From Quercus robur (lineage: Eukaryota; Streptophyta; Magnoliopsida; Fagales; Fagaceae), in the NCBI RefSeq assembly GCF_932294415.1, contig NC_065541.1, forward strand, positions 51,748,290 through 51,812,289: a DNA stretch of 64,000 nucleotides, written 5' to 3'. Positions 33,920-45,491 of the stretch are shown one piece after another; position 1 is the stretch's first letter, and each line of letters begins with the position of its first letter. The notes under the pieces were generated by a model that saw nothing but the letters and a program-made list of their open reading frames with translations, ran no database searches and had not been told where the DNA came from. Both the position numbers and the translations under genes were made by a program.

Positions 33920-35000
33920 TTTTTTTTTTTTTTTTTTTTTTTTTTTGTGTGACTCTTGGTCTCTTTCACCCACACTATATATAACCTCATTACCCACAAA
34001 ATTGTACAAAGTGTTTCAAAGAGAAAACCCTAGAAATCCACTAGAAATTTAGTGATTATCATCCAACAATTCATTACACATTTCTCTTAGTTTTCTTCAA
34101 TCTCTTCCCTCTCCAATTTTCATACCCTTGAGAGTAGCTAACCCCAAACACTACCCATACACCATATGAGTGACTTAAGTGTGTTTTGGACATTTGGGAA
34201 GCATTGGGTCTTTGCCAAATTCAGCATGTAAGGCTTGGTGATGCAATTGAGCTTAATTGTGGGATCTAGTATGATGCAGTTCATTTTTAAAACTAGTTGT
34301 TTACTAGTGCTTTTGTTGTGTGATAAGTAGATCATTTCACTTGTAACAGAAAGTTAGTTAATAGATTGTTAGTAATAAGTGCAATAGCCTATTAGTTAGT
34401 TAGAGATGTTTGTTAGGCTTTGGCCAATCACATGGCAGCCACATGGTAGGTTCTTGTTACTAACTTTCTAGCCAATTAGCAACTTGCCTATATATCTATA
34501 AATAAGCAAGGTTGCCCTCACTGTAACTAGTTGAATTTGAATCCAAGAAATCTCTACCTATGAGGTATTATTCCAAGAGTGTGTCTCTTGAAGAGGTAGT
34601 TCATTCTTTCTTTTCTTTAAGCAACTTAGTTTTCTATAACATCTTTCCTTTTCACCATTTTTTCCTCCTTCATGGTAAGCTAGCAAAAACAAGACTCCGG
34701 AAAGACAATTGATAGCTGGAGCTTAGAGGGCTCAAGTACTTTGGGTAGCTTAGGCTTGGAAGGATTTTGTGTATTCATGTACTCTTAATTGATTTGCTAG
34801 TTGATTATTTCAGTTTGTCGGGCCGTAGATAGGTTTTTCCGCTGAGTTCTCTAGTTTTTCTCTTCGATAACACATCATGTGTTATCTCGTGTTTGCACTC
34901 TCTTCTCTTTTACTGTGTTTATATTGCTTCTCTATTATGTATGCACATGCTTTAGTTTGTGGTTTCAGTTGATTATTTGCTATCACATATATTTCGTTTT
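33920..35000 (+). mobile_element. Diverged LTR-like repeat (family B relative) with an inner insertion
   Basis: Landmarks of LTR family B appear in the same order but diverged: CACTATATATAACCTCATTACCCACAAA (33973), AGTACTTTGGGTAGCTTAGGCTTGGA (34735) and CTTCGATAACACATCATG (34861). Between about 34320 and 34670 an unrelated stretch (TGTAACAGAAAGTTAGTTA ... TATATATCTATAAATAAGC) interrupts it, probably another LTR. Ends are not resolved. A 29-base T-run lies at about 33920-33948. Confidence 0.45.
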
Positions 35001-35701
35001 CAATTGTGTTAAGCATAAAATTAATCTAACCGTAATTTGTTCTTAGGGTTATTAATCAGCTTTAGTTGGTAGACTAGCGAGCTTTCACTTGTGTTGAATG
35101 CCTGATGTGTAGATGAAACTCTGAGTAGGTTTATATAGCAATCGATTGCACCTTGCGGGCCAATTTTTTTAGTGTTATGAGCAGAGCTCCATCTTAACGT
35201 ATCAACCACGGCATGAATCCTGTTAAACTTAAATTCAAATTTCTAGAATCCACTTTTGTTTTTGAATTGTGAAAGCTAATTTGTATGTGTTGCTGACTAT
35301 CAAAGGGGTCATAATTTGAACTAAATTTACCCCCGAAGGCTGAACATTCATACCCCTGTTGCTTTCTTTGGTTGGCACAAAACGAAAAAGTTGCCATCCT
35401 TGTGGTTCAAGCTTCCTTACTCTTATCTTATTCTCATCCCACGCGGTTCAAGCTCATTTGAAGGGATCTCTTTTAGGTGAACTTTTGGAAGTATGGTTTG
35501 GAGAGCCCATGAGAGAATTTTGATACACTTTTGAGCCCAATGTAAGAGGAAGAATGTGGGCGCGCTTGGAGAACACGCACTTCCATGAGACATGATTGTC
35601 GCACTTGAAAGTCAAAAACTTAAAAACTGAACATATGCAGTAAATTCCATATTTCACGCTCAGTCTTGTTGCTGAATAAGTGACTTGGGAATATTGCCTA
35701 C

Positions 35702-35744
<43 letters not shown>

Positions 35745-35772
35745 CATTTTAGCACTACAATAAAAAAATTAA
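35001..35772. other. Intergenic sequence with (AT)n microsatellite
   Basis: No gene is seen. An (AT)n tract occupies about 35706-35742 just left of a MITE. Confidence 0.5.
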
Positions 35773-36141
35773 GGCTAAACTGCAAACTGCACCTCTAAAG
35801 TTTAGGAGTATTTAGATTTTACATATTGAAGTTTTAGAATTTAGATTTTACTCCTTAAAGTTTGGAAGTGTTTGAATTTTACACTATGAAATTTCAAAAT
35901 TTAGATTTTACTCCCTAAAGTTTGGGGGTGTTTGGATTTTACTCCTTAAAGTTTGGAAGTGTTTGAAGAATTTAGGGGTGTAAAATCCAAACACCCCCAA
36001 ATTTTAGAGTGTAAAATTTGAAATGTTAAGGTGTAAAATTCAAATACCCTCAAACTTCAGGGGATAAAATCCAAATTCTAAAATTTTAGGGTGTAAAATT
36101 CAAACACTCTCAAACTTTAGAGTGTAGTTTACAATTTAGCC
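35773..36141. mobile_element. Foldback MITE with perfect 9-bp target-site duplication (MULE type)
   Basis: It starts GGCTAAACTGCAAACTGCAC and ends with the inverse GTAGTTTACAATTTAGCC. AAAAATTAA flanks it on both sides (35764-35772 and 36142-36150). Both arms are built from repeats of about 45 bases (TTTAGATTTTACTCC and CTTTAAAGTTTGG-like), so the whole 369 bp can fold into a long hairpin. A 9-bp duplication is the mark of Mutator-like elements. Confidence 0.9.
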
Positions 36142-36291
36142 AAAAATTAATAATTACAAAATAGAGGCATAGGTTGACTATTATTGTTGTAAAAAAAAGT
36201 GTATATTTTAAGATGATTGAATGTAATACAACTGTCATAGCAATAGAAAAAGATATGGAGTATATGTTAACACTTAACAAACGTAGAGGTC

Positions 36292-36580
36292 TGCCCTAAG
36301 AGGGGTGGCCCAGTTGGGAGAGATCCTACATGCAAGCACAAGGTCCCTTGTTCGAGTCGTGGCGGGTACCGTGTGGGAGGAGGGTTCCTAGCTTGTATTG
36401 TGCCTCTCCTGCTAGCTCTCTTGGGGTGCTAGGGTGAGGTCTGTGGTGCCCCGGTCACAGTAACTATGGCTCAATTCAACATTTCCTAGCGGGGGTGCCC
36501 TTATTAGGTCACGCCCTGGGGGGGTTAGTCATATATGGCTACCCCCGCCCCCCTTTCGATTATCAAAAAAAAAAAAACAG
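36292..36580 (+). mobile_element. tRNA-derived SINE with 11-bp target-site duplication
   Basis: ACGTAGAGGTC flanks it at 36281-36291 and 36581-36591. An A-box-like GGCCCAGTTGGGAG and a B-box-like TTGTTCGAGTCG lie in the first 75 bases, followed by a GC-richer body and a 3' A-tail (about 36566-36577). Orientation is +. It is the most GC-rich stretch nearby. Confidence 0.9.
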
Positions 36581-36591
36581 ACGTAGAGGTC

Positions 36592-38639
36592 AACGGCGTA
36601 TGTCTCCATATCATATGAAAAAAATAAGAACAAAGCAAATTTTTGTTTGTGTACAAGCTTACAAGGTGTTATAACATTGTTTTGGCTGGGATCTCTTGGT
36701 TGGCAATGACTTACATTGTTTTGGCTGGGATCGGCCCAGCTGAATATTCATTTTGATGTCTCAATTTAAGCTTAAAACATCAAGATTCCCTTTCAATAAG
36801 AAAATTTTTTTCTTTCATTTTGATAACTAAAAAAAATTAACAATTCACTAAATGATGTTTTTTCTGTGTTTCTTATCAGAGAAGTGGTTGCAATACTGTA
36901 AGCCAAAACGCACACACCCGGCTTTCTTATGAGGAATGTTTTGCGATTTTTTTGTACTTTTAAAAATTGAGACTCTGGGACATGTAAAGTTTCAAATTAC
37001 GCTTGATTGAATCTCAATGCTCATCGAATGTGGCAAGATTCTATAGGACATATACTGATACTGTTTTCTCTTATTAAAAGAGACAGAGGTCATCGATAAT
37101 ACTGATGCACAAACGACACATCAGAATATACAATTGTGCAGGCATATTAATTGACCTGCCCTCTTATATATGATTTTTGAGATTCAAGTTGCTGTGTAAG
37201 TAGAACTGCAGGGAATGCTGGGATTCAAGTCGCTATACTTACATAGCCCATGCACCTGCAGGGAATGCTGCTAATGCATATTGTATCAACAAGTGTGACC
37301 ATCCATAAATGATACACATGTTTATGTGTTTAGTAGATGTATCCCTCATCTAATTAAGGATGAACCATATTACCCTTACATGATGACTGTAGGAAAATAA
37401 AAATGCAGTTGCCTTAAAGTTATCGTGGAATTCAAAGTACATTATACACCAACCCATTGACAAATCACTATTTTCATAAAAGTTTTTAAAATACGGAAAA
37501 CATGTTTTGTTTTCATATAGCCCCATCAGTAGCGCTCCAGAAATTTTGTTTAGGGAGTCATTAAGAAATTTATATTAAAAAAAAATTAATAAAAAGAGAA
37601 CTTAAATATATCGAATTATAGACAAAAAAATATATATATGAATTTTTACAATTTCCTTCTACAAGTTTTCAAATTTTGAATTATTACACGATAGTTCATT
37701 ATAAGTATTTATTGTCAATATGGGTAGCTATGACCATTTTATTTTGTTAAGTTTGTCTAAATTTTTATTTTTTGTAGTTAATATTATATATTTGTCATTG
37801 TTTTTATAAAAATGTTTAAATTAAATGACTAAACTCAACTCATTGGCTCTACATTAATTATTGACGCACGCAACCACACTCATTCATATATAAAATAATT
37901 CACTACGTGTTTACTTAACCAATCAAATACTTGAATAATTGCTAACTTTGCAATTTTTTTCTTGAATTTTTCTAGCTTTATGACAAAATAATTATTATAA
38001 TATGATAACTATACGCACTCATGTAACAAATCCTCCCTATTTTCTAATTATTAAATTATATAAAGTTATATTATATTTATATTTTACACACAAACATCAA
38101 CGTACACGTCATTATTCACACAAATGACATTATAAAAAAAAAAAAAAAAAGGAGTAATGCACACAATCAATATTAGACACACTCATACACATAATAAAAA
38201 ATTTGTGATAAAGAGTGACACTTATAATTTACAAACACTTACTCTTACTTTAGAGTCAGAAATACTTATAAATAAGTGTGCTTAAGATTTAAGTCAGGGT
38301 CTTTCTCCAAAAAAAAAAAAAAAAAAAAGTCAGGGTGTGCAAAAATATTTTTAAGAAAAAAATAATGTATTAAACTAAAAAAAAAAATTAAAAAAATATA
38401 ATTTTTTTTTTTTTTGGTTGAAGTCAGGGGTTCATTTGAACCCCCTGACCAAAGAGTAACGCCGCCCCTGAGCCCCATTGATTAATCAAACCAAACATCA
38501 CCAAACACCAATACCATTTCACATACATCATTCTTGATGCATGCACAGTATTATGGAACATATCCCTGCTAAAATTAAGTCAAATGTTTATTTCATTTAT
38601 TTGTCATTGAGAAGCATTACTGTATGAGAAGATCGATCC
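36592..38639. other. AT-rich intergenic sequence with a kiwellin upstream relic
   Basis: No gene is seen. The part 36990-37200 resembles DNA upstream of kiwellin copy 5 (see separate entry). A CTGCAGGGAATGCTG direct repeat occurs at about 37206 and 37256. The stretch 37540-37700 resembles 24370-24560, suggesting another worn repeat. Confidence 0.4.
36990..37200 (+). pseudogene. Relic of a kiwellin upstream region
   Basis: Matches in order to 45070-45285 upstream of kiwellin copy 5: CAAGATTCT, GATGCACAAACGACAC, ATCAGAATATACAA, ATTGACCTGCCC and ATGATTTTTGAGATTCAA. The promoter-proximal part and any coding sequence are absent. Interpreted as a broken duplicate. Confidence 0.45.
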
Positions 38640-40274
38640 CTACCATGTATACTACTAAGAAAAATTTCAAGAGGAATAGCTCCATCCCTGACCTATATGC
38701 AGCTCGTGCTAGTTATGTGTAGCAAGAAAAATGGCACAAATGCTCTGTCACGAATTTAAGATGATGCTTAAAATAATTGAACTTCCAATTCTATTTTTTT
38801 TTTCTTTCTTTGCATTACAGTGAACTCAAGTTAGGCCCAATCAATGTTGTTATTTTGCTTGAATTAATCTCATTTGCATCTGAAAGCACATTGGCCGCCA
38901 TAAGATTCTGAAGGACAGATACAGTTTCCTTTTCTTTCTTTTTTTCTTTTTTTTAATGATTCAGTTTCCTCTTGCTAAATAAACAAATGTCATTGACAAA
39001 GACACTCTTCAGAACATACAAATCTAAGGCATGTTATGTCTATGGTGGCGTTATTTACACACCCTTTTATTTGATTCTGAGAACCAAGTTGTCTTAAGTT
39101 GTTCCATTCCATGATGCATTTAGTACCAAATTATTCTTCAAAGAAATGGTATACTTCCTGAAAATAGAAGACTACAAAATTGTCGCAACTTGATTGGCCA
39201 AAAACAAATTAACCCCATGTGATAAATTAACTAATTAATTAGCTAAGTTAATTAATTAGATTCAATTACATGCAATACGCGTGATAGCACAAACAAATCA
39301 CCAAATAACTAAATGCAGCAAAAATTAAATTTAACATGGGTGATTTGTTTACGAATGGGAAACACCACTGAGACAAAACCCCACCAGGTGAATTTAAGGT
39401 CACCACTCCCGAGAATCCACTATTATCAAAATAAGCGGTTACAAGTAAAGAAATCCCAGTATCTTATACCAACCTACAATTGAACCCTTACCCCAATACC
39501 CAATCGGACTTATCCTGTAGTGACAATCTCTCCTTTTGATGCACGGCTCGCAATACGTGACTAACCAATTACGCGGATCCCAGTACGCGACTTCAATCAC
39601 CAACTAGAGAAGGTTGTTAGTTGTAAAGTTCTTCAGTTCATCCATGATGAAAATTCAGAAGATGCTTGGTCACAAAATCTTACGGTGCACAAATACGGCA
39701 ACTTTTACACAAGAACGATGAATTCGGGCAAATTCTATCTCCAGTCACAATTTGCTTGAACAAACTTTACTCAACACTTGTGCAACTTGTGTCACCTTTG
39801 ACGGCCCTTAAAATAATCATTTTATATGTCTAGGGTTGTGAGAAAAGAAAATCCAAACACATAATCACGGATTAAAGTCAAAACAGAACTGAAAATCTGT
39901 TTTTCATAAACCTCGACAAATGCATATCTGTCGAGTTGCTATTAAGCAGCTGTCGAGCCACGGGACTGGAACAGATCTTCAAGCTTGATAGATACTAGCT
40001 GTTGAGTTTTAATAAACTTGCACTTTTAAGCTTGAATCTTGGACAGACTTGCAGGCTTTAACACTTGTTCTTGAAACACAGTTTCTTGAAGTATTAAACA
40101 CAACCTAGATCTACCCAAATATAAGTAAAATGCATTTTGTCAAAAGATTAGCTAATTATATAAAATAGTGACATATGTTCCTAATAAGTGAATCACATAT
40201 GTCCTAACACAACTAAAATTAAAGAATTTTATTCTGAGTAGTTAATCTCTTATATATAGCCCACCACCAGTTAA
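38640..40274 (+). pseudogene. Kiwellin promoter copy without a gene, split by a solo LTR
   Basis: The part 38730-39190 aligns in order with 44955-45375 upstream of kiwellin copy 5 (TTAGGCCCAATCAATGTTGTTATTTTG, GGACAGAT, CAGAACATACAAATCTAAGGCATGTTATGT, ATACTTCCTGAAAATAGAAGACTAC). After the solo LTR at 39191-40209 the match resumes at 40215 and reaches a TATATATAGCCC box at about 40253. Where transcript and coding sequence should follow, a retrotransposon LTR starts at 40275. No kiwellin codons were found downstream. It is an orphan promoter. Confidence 0.7.
39191..40209 (-). mobile_element. Solo LTR (family A), copy 2
   Basis: It begins TGATTGGCCAAAAAC and ends ATGTCCTAACA, with CAACT on both sides (39186-39190 and 40210-40214). 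It is homologous to the solo LTR at 28864-30992 without that copy's nested insertion. On the - strand it starts TGTTAGGACATATG. Comparison with the copy 5 promoter shows the pre-insertion site. Confidence 0.93.
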
Positions 40275-41930
40275 TGAATGTTCAAATAGTGTGTAAAATA
40301 CCTATGAACGTTTAGACCCCCAAATACAGAAATACCAACACAAGCTTATACACAAACAATATATGTGCGGAAAGATGAATATAAGCTAAAATAGAATTGG
40401 TAACACAATCTAAACCGAAATTAATCACAACCACAACAGTAATTAAAAGGTAAAGATTAAAGGAAGAGAGATGCAAACACAAAGACAACACAACGATGTG
40501 TTATCGAAGAGGAAATCGAAGTCCTCGGCAAAAAACTTCTTTGCCGCCCTCCAAGTGGTCAATAATCCACTAGAGAATAAAGTTTGGATACATGAATAGC
40601 AGAAGACCCTCCAAGTTTAATCTACCCAGTGCACCTAAGCCCTCCAAGCTTCTTGCTCCAACAGGATTACGCCGAACATTGTCTTCTCTAGCTTACCGAA
40701 TCCCGCAATAGCTCATTGCATCAACCAAAATGAATTGGTCCCTTCTGAACTGCTTTCCAAGCACCAAAATACTTTCTCATAGATATGGGTATGGTGAGAT
40801 AAGGATTTGGCTAAATGTACCTCTCAAGGATGTATCAATGGAGAGAGTGATAGTAGAGAAATTTGGAGAATCAAAGGATGAAGATTGTAGATGAGTCAAT
40901 CTTATTTTTCTCTAGGGTTTATCTTTCAAAATTCTCTTTGGAAGCTCTTAACATTTCGTGAGTATAAGGGTATTTATAGTAGGGTGTGCATGGAATGCGA
41001 AGAGTCAGTTACAACCAAACAGGGTGTTTTGGCGACTTGAGCATGCGATTGGAAAGAGTCGTGTGCTAACTGCCTTGCTAGACTGGTGGTTTTGTCCTGT
41101 AGTGCAACAGCTGGCGTGACCCTTCAGCTCCCCTACATACTTCACACGTGTGCCATTTCTGGCGACTTGCTAGTCGCGAGGTTCTTCTTGATTGCACACT
41201 CTTAAGCTTTTCTTCACACACTTTCACACACTACCCTTACATGATTCCCACCTAAATACAGGGTTTCTAAATGCTAAATTACAAGCGAATTTGGCATGGA
41301 ATAAAGTTAACAAAATGATTTAATAAATTCAACCTTACAATCTCCCCATTTAGCTATTCCGTAACAAAACCCTAAAATAAATTCTAGACTTAACATGTGA
41401 GTTGGGAACAGTTGAACAAAACTCACTCACACCTAACTCTAGAATCTGTGAAGCTCTTGAATCATACAAACAAGTAATTCCTGAAAACAACAACACAATT
41501 CGATCATTATAAGCAGAAAACTTGAAATGCATATGGAGCAAGTACAATGCGATCAAGCAAAAGAGTTTAAAGCAATAAAGCATGGCTTGACCAAAAACGA
41601 ATAATCACTATAAAATAGTGACCACAATGATCATTCATAAAAGAAATGAACATCCAGACATGCAAGCTAATAAGCTCAATGCAAAGTATCATTTGCATGT
41701 CCAACACTCAACTGATACAACAACACTAGGTAATTGCATCAAGGATAAAAAAATCCAACAAAAGGCACAAGGGTGATGTACTTAAAGAAATGCATAATAT
41801 TAACAAGTACTAAGCTACAAAGCACGGGTACAAATAAATATTTTAAATAGTTAAGCATAAACATGAACTATAAGCAAAGTAAAAACATAGTTAATATAAC
41901 ACAAAGTTCTTTCTCTCTTTCTCCCCCTAG
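40275..41930 (-). mobile_element. Truncated LTR retrotransposon: LTR (family B) plus internal 3' end
   Basis: Read on the - strand, 41339-40275 is an LTR starting TGTAAGGTTGAATTT and ending TGAACATTCA, the inverted relative of the nested LTR at 29604-30787. Directly before it on the - strand is a purine-rich tract AAATGGGGAGAT (41340-41351), a good polypurine tract, so this is the 3' LTR. The part 41352 to about 41930 is then internal non-coding sequence. The rest of the element is missing; it abuts viral polymerase DNA at about 41930. Confidence 0.75.
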
Positions 41931-42400
41931 GTGAGGGGTTCCTCTCTCAATCTCATCATTTTTTTGAACATAGAAAGCAACACAAGACCAGGGGGACTTG
42001 CTATTCCTAATGAGTTTTTTCTTAAGCAAATCATGGATTTCTTTTTTACAAAATTCAACAATCTCAGCATTCATCTGAATAGGGCAAGCTTTAGTGGGAA
42101 TTTTCTTTTCATCAAAATCTTTAACACAAGGCAGTTTGACAATATGTTTTTTTCTATGCCAAAAAGCATTAGGAACATCCGAGCAAACATCATCAATCAA
42201 AATCTTTTGAAAATTATCAATTTTTGATTGTAGCAATTTATCAGAAAGTTGTTCAGCAATTCTTTTGTATCGAACTTCTTGTTTAAGGAAATTAAGATGT
42301 TTGGTTTTAGCATGAATCAGATTTAAAGTGTCATCAGTATCAATTTCAAACTTTGAAGCAAATTTGAATTTTACTTTCTATCCGAAAGGATCAATAGTAA
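41930..42400 (-). pseudogene. Endogenous plant pararetrovirus fragment (start of reverse transcriptase region)
   Basis: The - strand encodes a stretch typical of the Caulimoviridae polymerase just ahead of and into the reverse transcriptase, with a conserved SPWSC segment near its end. It stops abruptly near 41930 and carries an in-frame stop near 42374 upstream. Catalytic RT motifs are not present in this piece. In a viral polyprotein this region precedes RNase H, but here it lies downstream of the RNase H piece on the same strand, so the two are rearranged or come from two copies. It is an old, non-functional integration. Confidence 0.7.
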
Positions 42401-42611
42401 TTCCATCATGCCATCTTTTTCAATAACTTATTTAGCACTTTTGCAATCAATTCGTAACAAAAACTTTTGGTTCAATAAATGACTTTGAAACTTTGAAATA
42501 CATGGTACTATGCATAAAATTTCTTTTTTAATAGTACTATAATTTAGTTGTGTAGTATTCCAAATTCCAGAATAGAAGCGATAAATTTGTTCAGATGAAT
42601 CTGGGGAGACT

Positions 42612-43532
42612 AGGAGTGGCAACGGGTCGGGTTCGGGCCGGGTTTTTCCATACCCAGACCCAGCCCGTGGGACCCGGCCTATTTACTAAACGGATTTTTT
42701 TTCTCGGGGCCCAAATCCACCCCCGCCAGGCCCTGTACTAGATTTAGGCCCAATCCGCGGCCCAACCAAAAAAAAAAAAAAAAGAAGAAGAAAGTATTGA
42801 AGCCCAAATGCCAAATCAGTCCAAAATCCAACAATACACCCCATTTTATTCAGCATTCGGTGTGGTTATGGTGGTGGTGGTGGTTTCGGTGAGTCTTGCC
42901 CATTTTGGTCACTGATAGGGTTGAAAAGAAATAAACTTTCTGAATGAAACTAAGAAAGAAACTCTCTCTTAATAAGATTCTTATTATCAAAGAAAAGAAA
43001 TGGAGAGCATAAAAATAAAATACAAAACTCCTATGCTATTTATACTACATAACAGAGCATGTACACGAGCCCATAAACTGTTTATTGTGACCTTTGGTGA
43101 ATAATGATTTGAGGTTGCAGCAAATGGTTATGCGCTTTTGTGAGGCCGTGAGGGTGAGGAGGCGAGGCGTGACTGCGTGAGTGAGGCCGTGTGTGTGAGG
43201 AAGTGACTGAGAGTGAGTGAGGTCGTGTGCGTGAGGCAGTGACTGAGAGTGAGTGACCCTAAATGAGGGAGTGAGGGTGAGGAGGGATTGAGGGAGGCAT
43301 GAGCTGCTGCTGAAGAAATGAGGGACTTTAGGGTTAGTTATAGCTATATATATAGGGGTTTTTTGGTAATTTCAGGGTAACCGGGTTATATCCAGGCCAG
43401 GTTTCGGATTTTGGATTTTTTTTTTATAAAACCCAGACCTGTCCCTATTCCTAATCAGACTGAGTAAAACTCAGCCCATTAGGGTCAGGCCGAGCCGGGT
43501 ACCTGCGGGTCGGGCAAAAATTGCCATCCCTA
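42612..43532. mobile_element. hAT-like non-autonomous element inside the viral RNase H sequence
   Basis: The ends are AGGAGTGGCAACGGG and the inverse of TAGGGATGGCAA. GGGGAGACT lies on both sides (42603-42611 and 43533-43541), an 8-9-bp duplication as expected for hAT elements. GGGTCGGG/CCCGACCC-rich subterminal bases and an internal GTGAG-rich repeat region (43130-43290) are present. No transposase was found. Confidence 0.78.
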
Positions 43533-43744
43533 GGGGAGACTCTTTGTTTCAGAATACCACCATAACCATTGTCAGAGGCATCAGTTTCAACAATTTTAAA
43601 AGCGTTAACAGTAGGAATACCAAGACAAGGCAAAAATTGCCATCCCTAGGGGAGACTCTTTGTTTCAGAATACCACCATAACCAATGTCAGAGGCATCAA
43701 TTTCAACAATTTTAAAAGCATTAACAGTAGGAATACCAAGACAA
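43513..43744 (-). repeat. 116-bp tandem duplication spanning element end and viral DNA
   Basis: GGCAAAAATTGCCATCCC occurs at 43513 and again at 43629, each followed by the same viral stretch. Because the unit includes the last 20 bases of the hAT-like element, the duplication happened after that insertion. The units differ at a few bases. Confidence 0.9.
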
Positions 43745-43970
43745 GGCAGTGTCTTGACATAAGATTTGATTTGTTTAATAAGGGAGGTATGGACATCAGA
43801 CCACGGTGGAGGATTACTTTGTAACCTATCAAAAAGGGGTTTACATTGTTTCCTCATATCCTTGTAAAAATCAGCAACATAATTCAGGGATCCAAGAAAC
43901 CTTTGAAGCTGGGTTTTATCAATGATAACATCAGGAAATTTATCAGCAAATTAGATGGCTCTATCAATAG

Positions 43971-44904
43971 GAAGCACAAGAACACAAGAAGCACAATAAT
44001 ATTATTCTGAAATTATTTTGTAATCAAAGTAAAACCAACCAAGAAGGCGGTAGCAACAATTTGAAAATAAATTAATTAAAATAGAACCAACCAAAAAGGC
44101 AGTAGCAGCAAGTATATTAAACTAAAAGTTGAAAGTAGTTATTATTGAAAATAGACAACAGTACTTACAGCAGTAGTAGTTACAGGATTTCAACAGGTAC
44201 AAGGCTTGAAACTAGTTTTAGTTATAAGATTTGTAGGAAAGTAGTAGAGGAAATCCTAGAGGAAAATCCTAAAGAAGAGGAATATGCCTAAAGGAACTCT
44301 CCCGAAGGAATTCTCTAAAGAAAATTCTTGTAGAAAATTATGGGTCTTAACATAAGCTTCCAAAATATTTTTGCGAGATGGCTAACTATTTTAAGTATTT
44401 TTTATTTTAATATTGAATATATTAAAGGATCTCAAAATGTCATTCATGATTTCCTCACTCGTGAATTCCTACAGTGTCACAATGGCAAGTAGGTGGTTGA
44501 AAGACGAGCCCTACCACTGAAAATCCAATTGTCAAAAAGGACCCTTGGAACCCACACCTTAAGTTAAAATAATTTGTTATAGGCAATCAACCACACCTTC
44601 AAATCTATTCGATTTTTGATGACTACATTTCTGATGTACTGTAATCTGTATCTCACACACCATCACATTCGCACAATACACACTATTAGGGGGGTTGTGC
44701 CAAGAAGAAAAACTGGGTTCATTGACAGGCTTACAATCCTTCTAGCTAGTCCCAAATTTATCATAAAACTATAATTCCTCCAAGGAACATGGTGCTTTTT
44801 TCATGTCAATAATATATCCATCATCTTTTTTTTTTTTTTTTTTTTTTTTAAATGCTGCATCTATTTTCTATTGGATCACCATATCATAGTTTTGTGCAAG
44901 CTAG
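43971..44904. other. Intergenic sequence
   Basis: No gene is seen. Short direct similarities (AACCAACCAARAAGGC, AGTAGCARCAA) at 44033-44115 hint at a local duplication. A T-run lies at 44827-44849. Confidence 0.4.
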
Positions 44905-45491
44905 GACCTAAATGCTCGCGCGAGCTATGTCTGGCAAAAAAAAGCCTTTAAATGGCACTAACGCCCTGTTCTCAAGTTTAAGAAGATGCATAAATAATTG
45001 AACTTTGGGACAGAGGATGCGCATTCCACATTGAACTCTATTTAGGCCCAATCTATGTTGTTATTTGTCTTGAATTAAGCAAATTTGCATCGCAAAGTCC
45101 ATTGGCCACCACAAGATTCTCAAGGACAGATAAGTTTCCTTTGGTTGAATAAAGTAATGTCATTCATTAATGTAAATGCACAAAGGACACTCATCAGAAC
45201 ATACAAAATTAAGGCATGTTATGTGGATATGGTGGCGTAATTGACGCGCCATTTTACATGATTTTTGCGATCCAACTTGTCTCGGTTTGTACCATTCTAT
45301 GATACACTTAGCACCAAATGAGATTTCAAAGAAGAGTTATACTTCCTGGTAATAGAAGACTACCAAAATGTCATAACTTGAATTAAAGAAAGCTATTTTA
45401 GGAAGTTCATCCCTATATATAGCCTACCGTAAGCTGAACATCTTCACACTAAAACATCACCAAAAGTAAGAGGGGAAAAAAAACATAGAAG
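44905..45491 (+). promoter_or_regulatory. Upstream region of kiwellin copy 5
   Basis: This is the reference copy of the upstream module also found at 38640-40270 and partly at 36990-37200. A CTATATATAGCC box lies at about 45415, roughly 75 bases before the start codon, as in copies 1 and 2. Confidence 0.6.

Larger units (their letters stand above)
42405..43970 (-). pseudogene. Endogenous plant pararetrovirus fragment (RT end and RNase H), interrupted
   Basis: The - strand from about 43970 to 43542 encodes the end of the reverse transcriptase and the start of RNase H, including the DASD acidic motif. The remainder of RNase H follows at 42602-42405 beyond a hAT-like insertion (42612-43532). 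A GAA-to-TAA-type stop ends it near 42430. A tandem duplication at 43513-43744 repeats the DASD segment. A TAG also occurs in its upstream part near 43955. Family assignment to Caulimoviridae rests on motif style. It is not functional. Confidence 0.75.

Noticed and set aside
35454-35747. - strand frame with an Ile-Tyr repeat
   Set aside because: The repeat is simply the (AT)n microsatellite translated.
41350-41583. 77-codon - strand frame
   Set aside because: It falls in the non-coding internal 3' region next to the polypurine tract of a truncated retrotransposon; no protein similarity seen.
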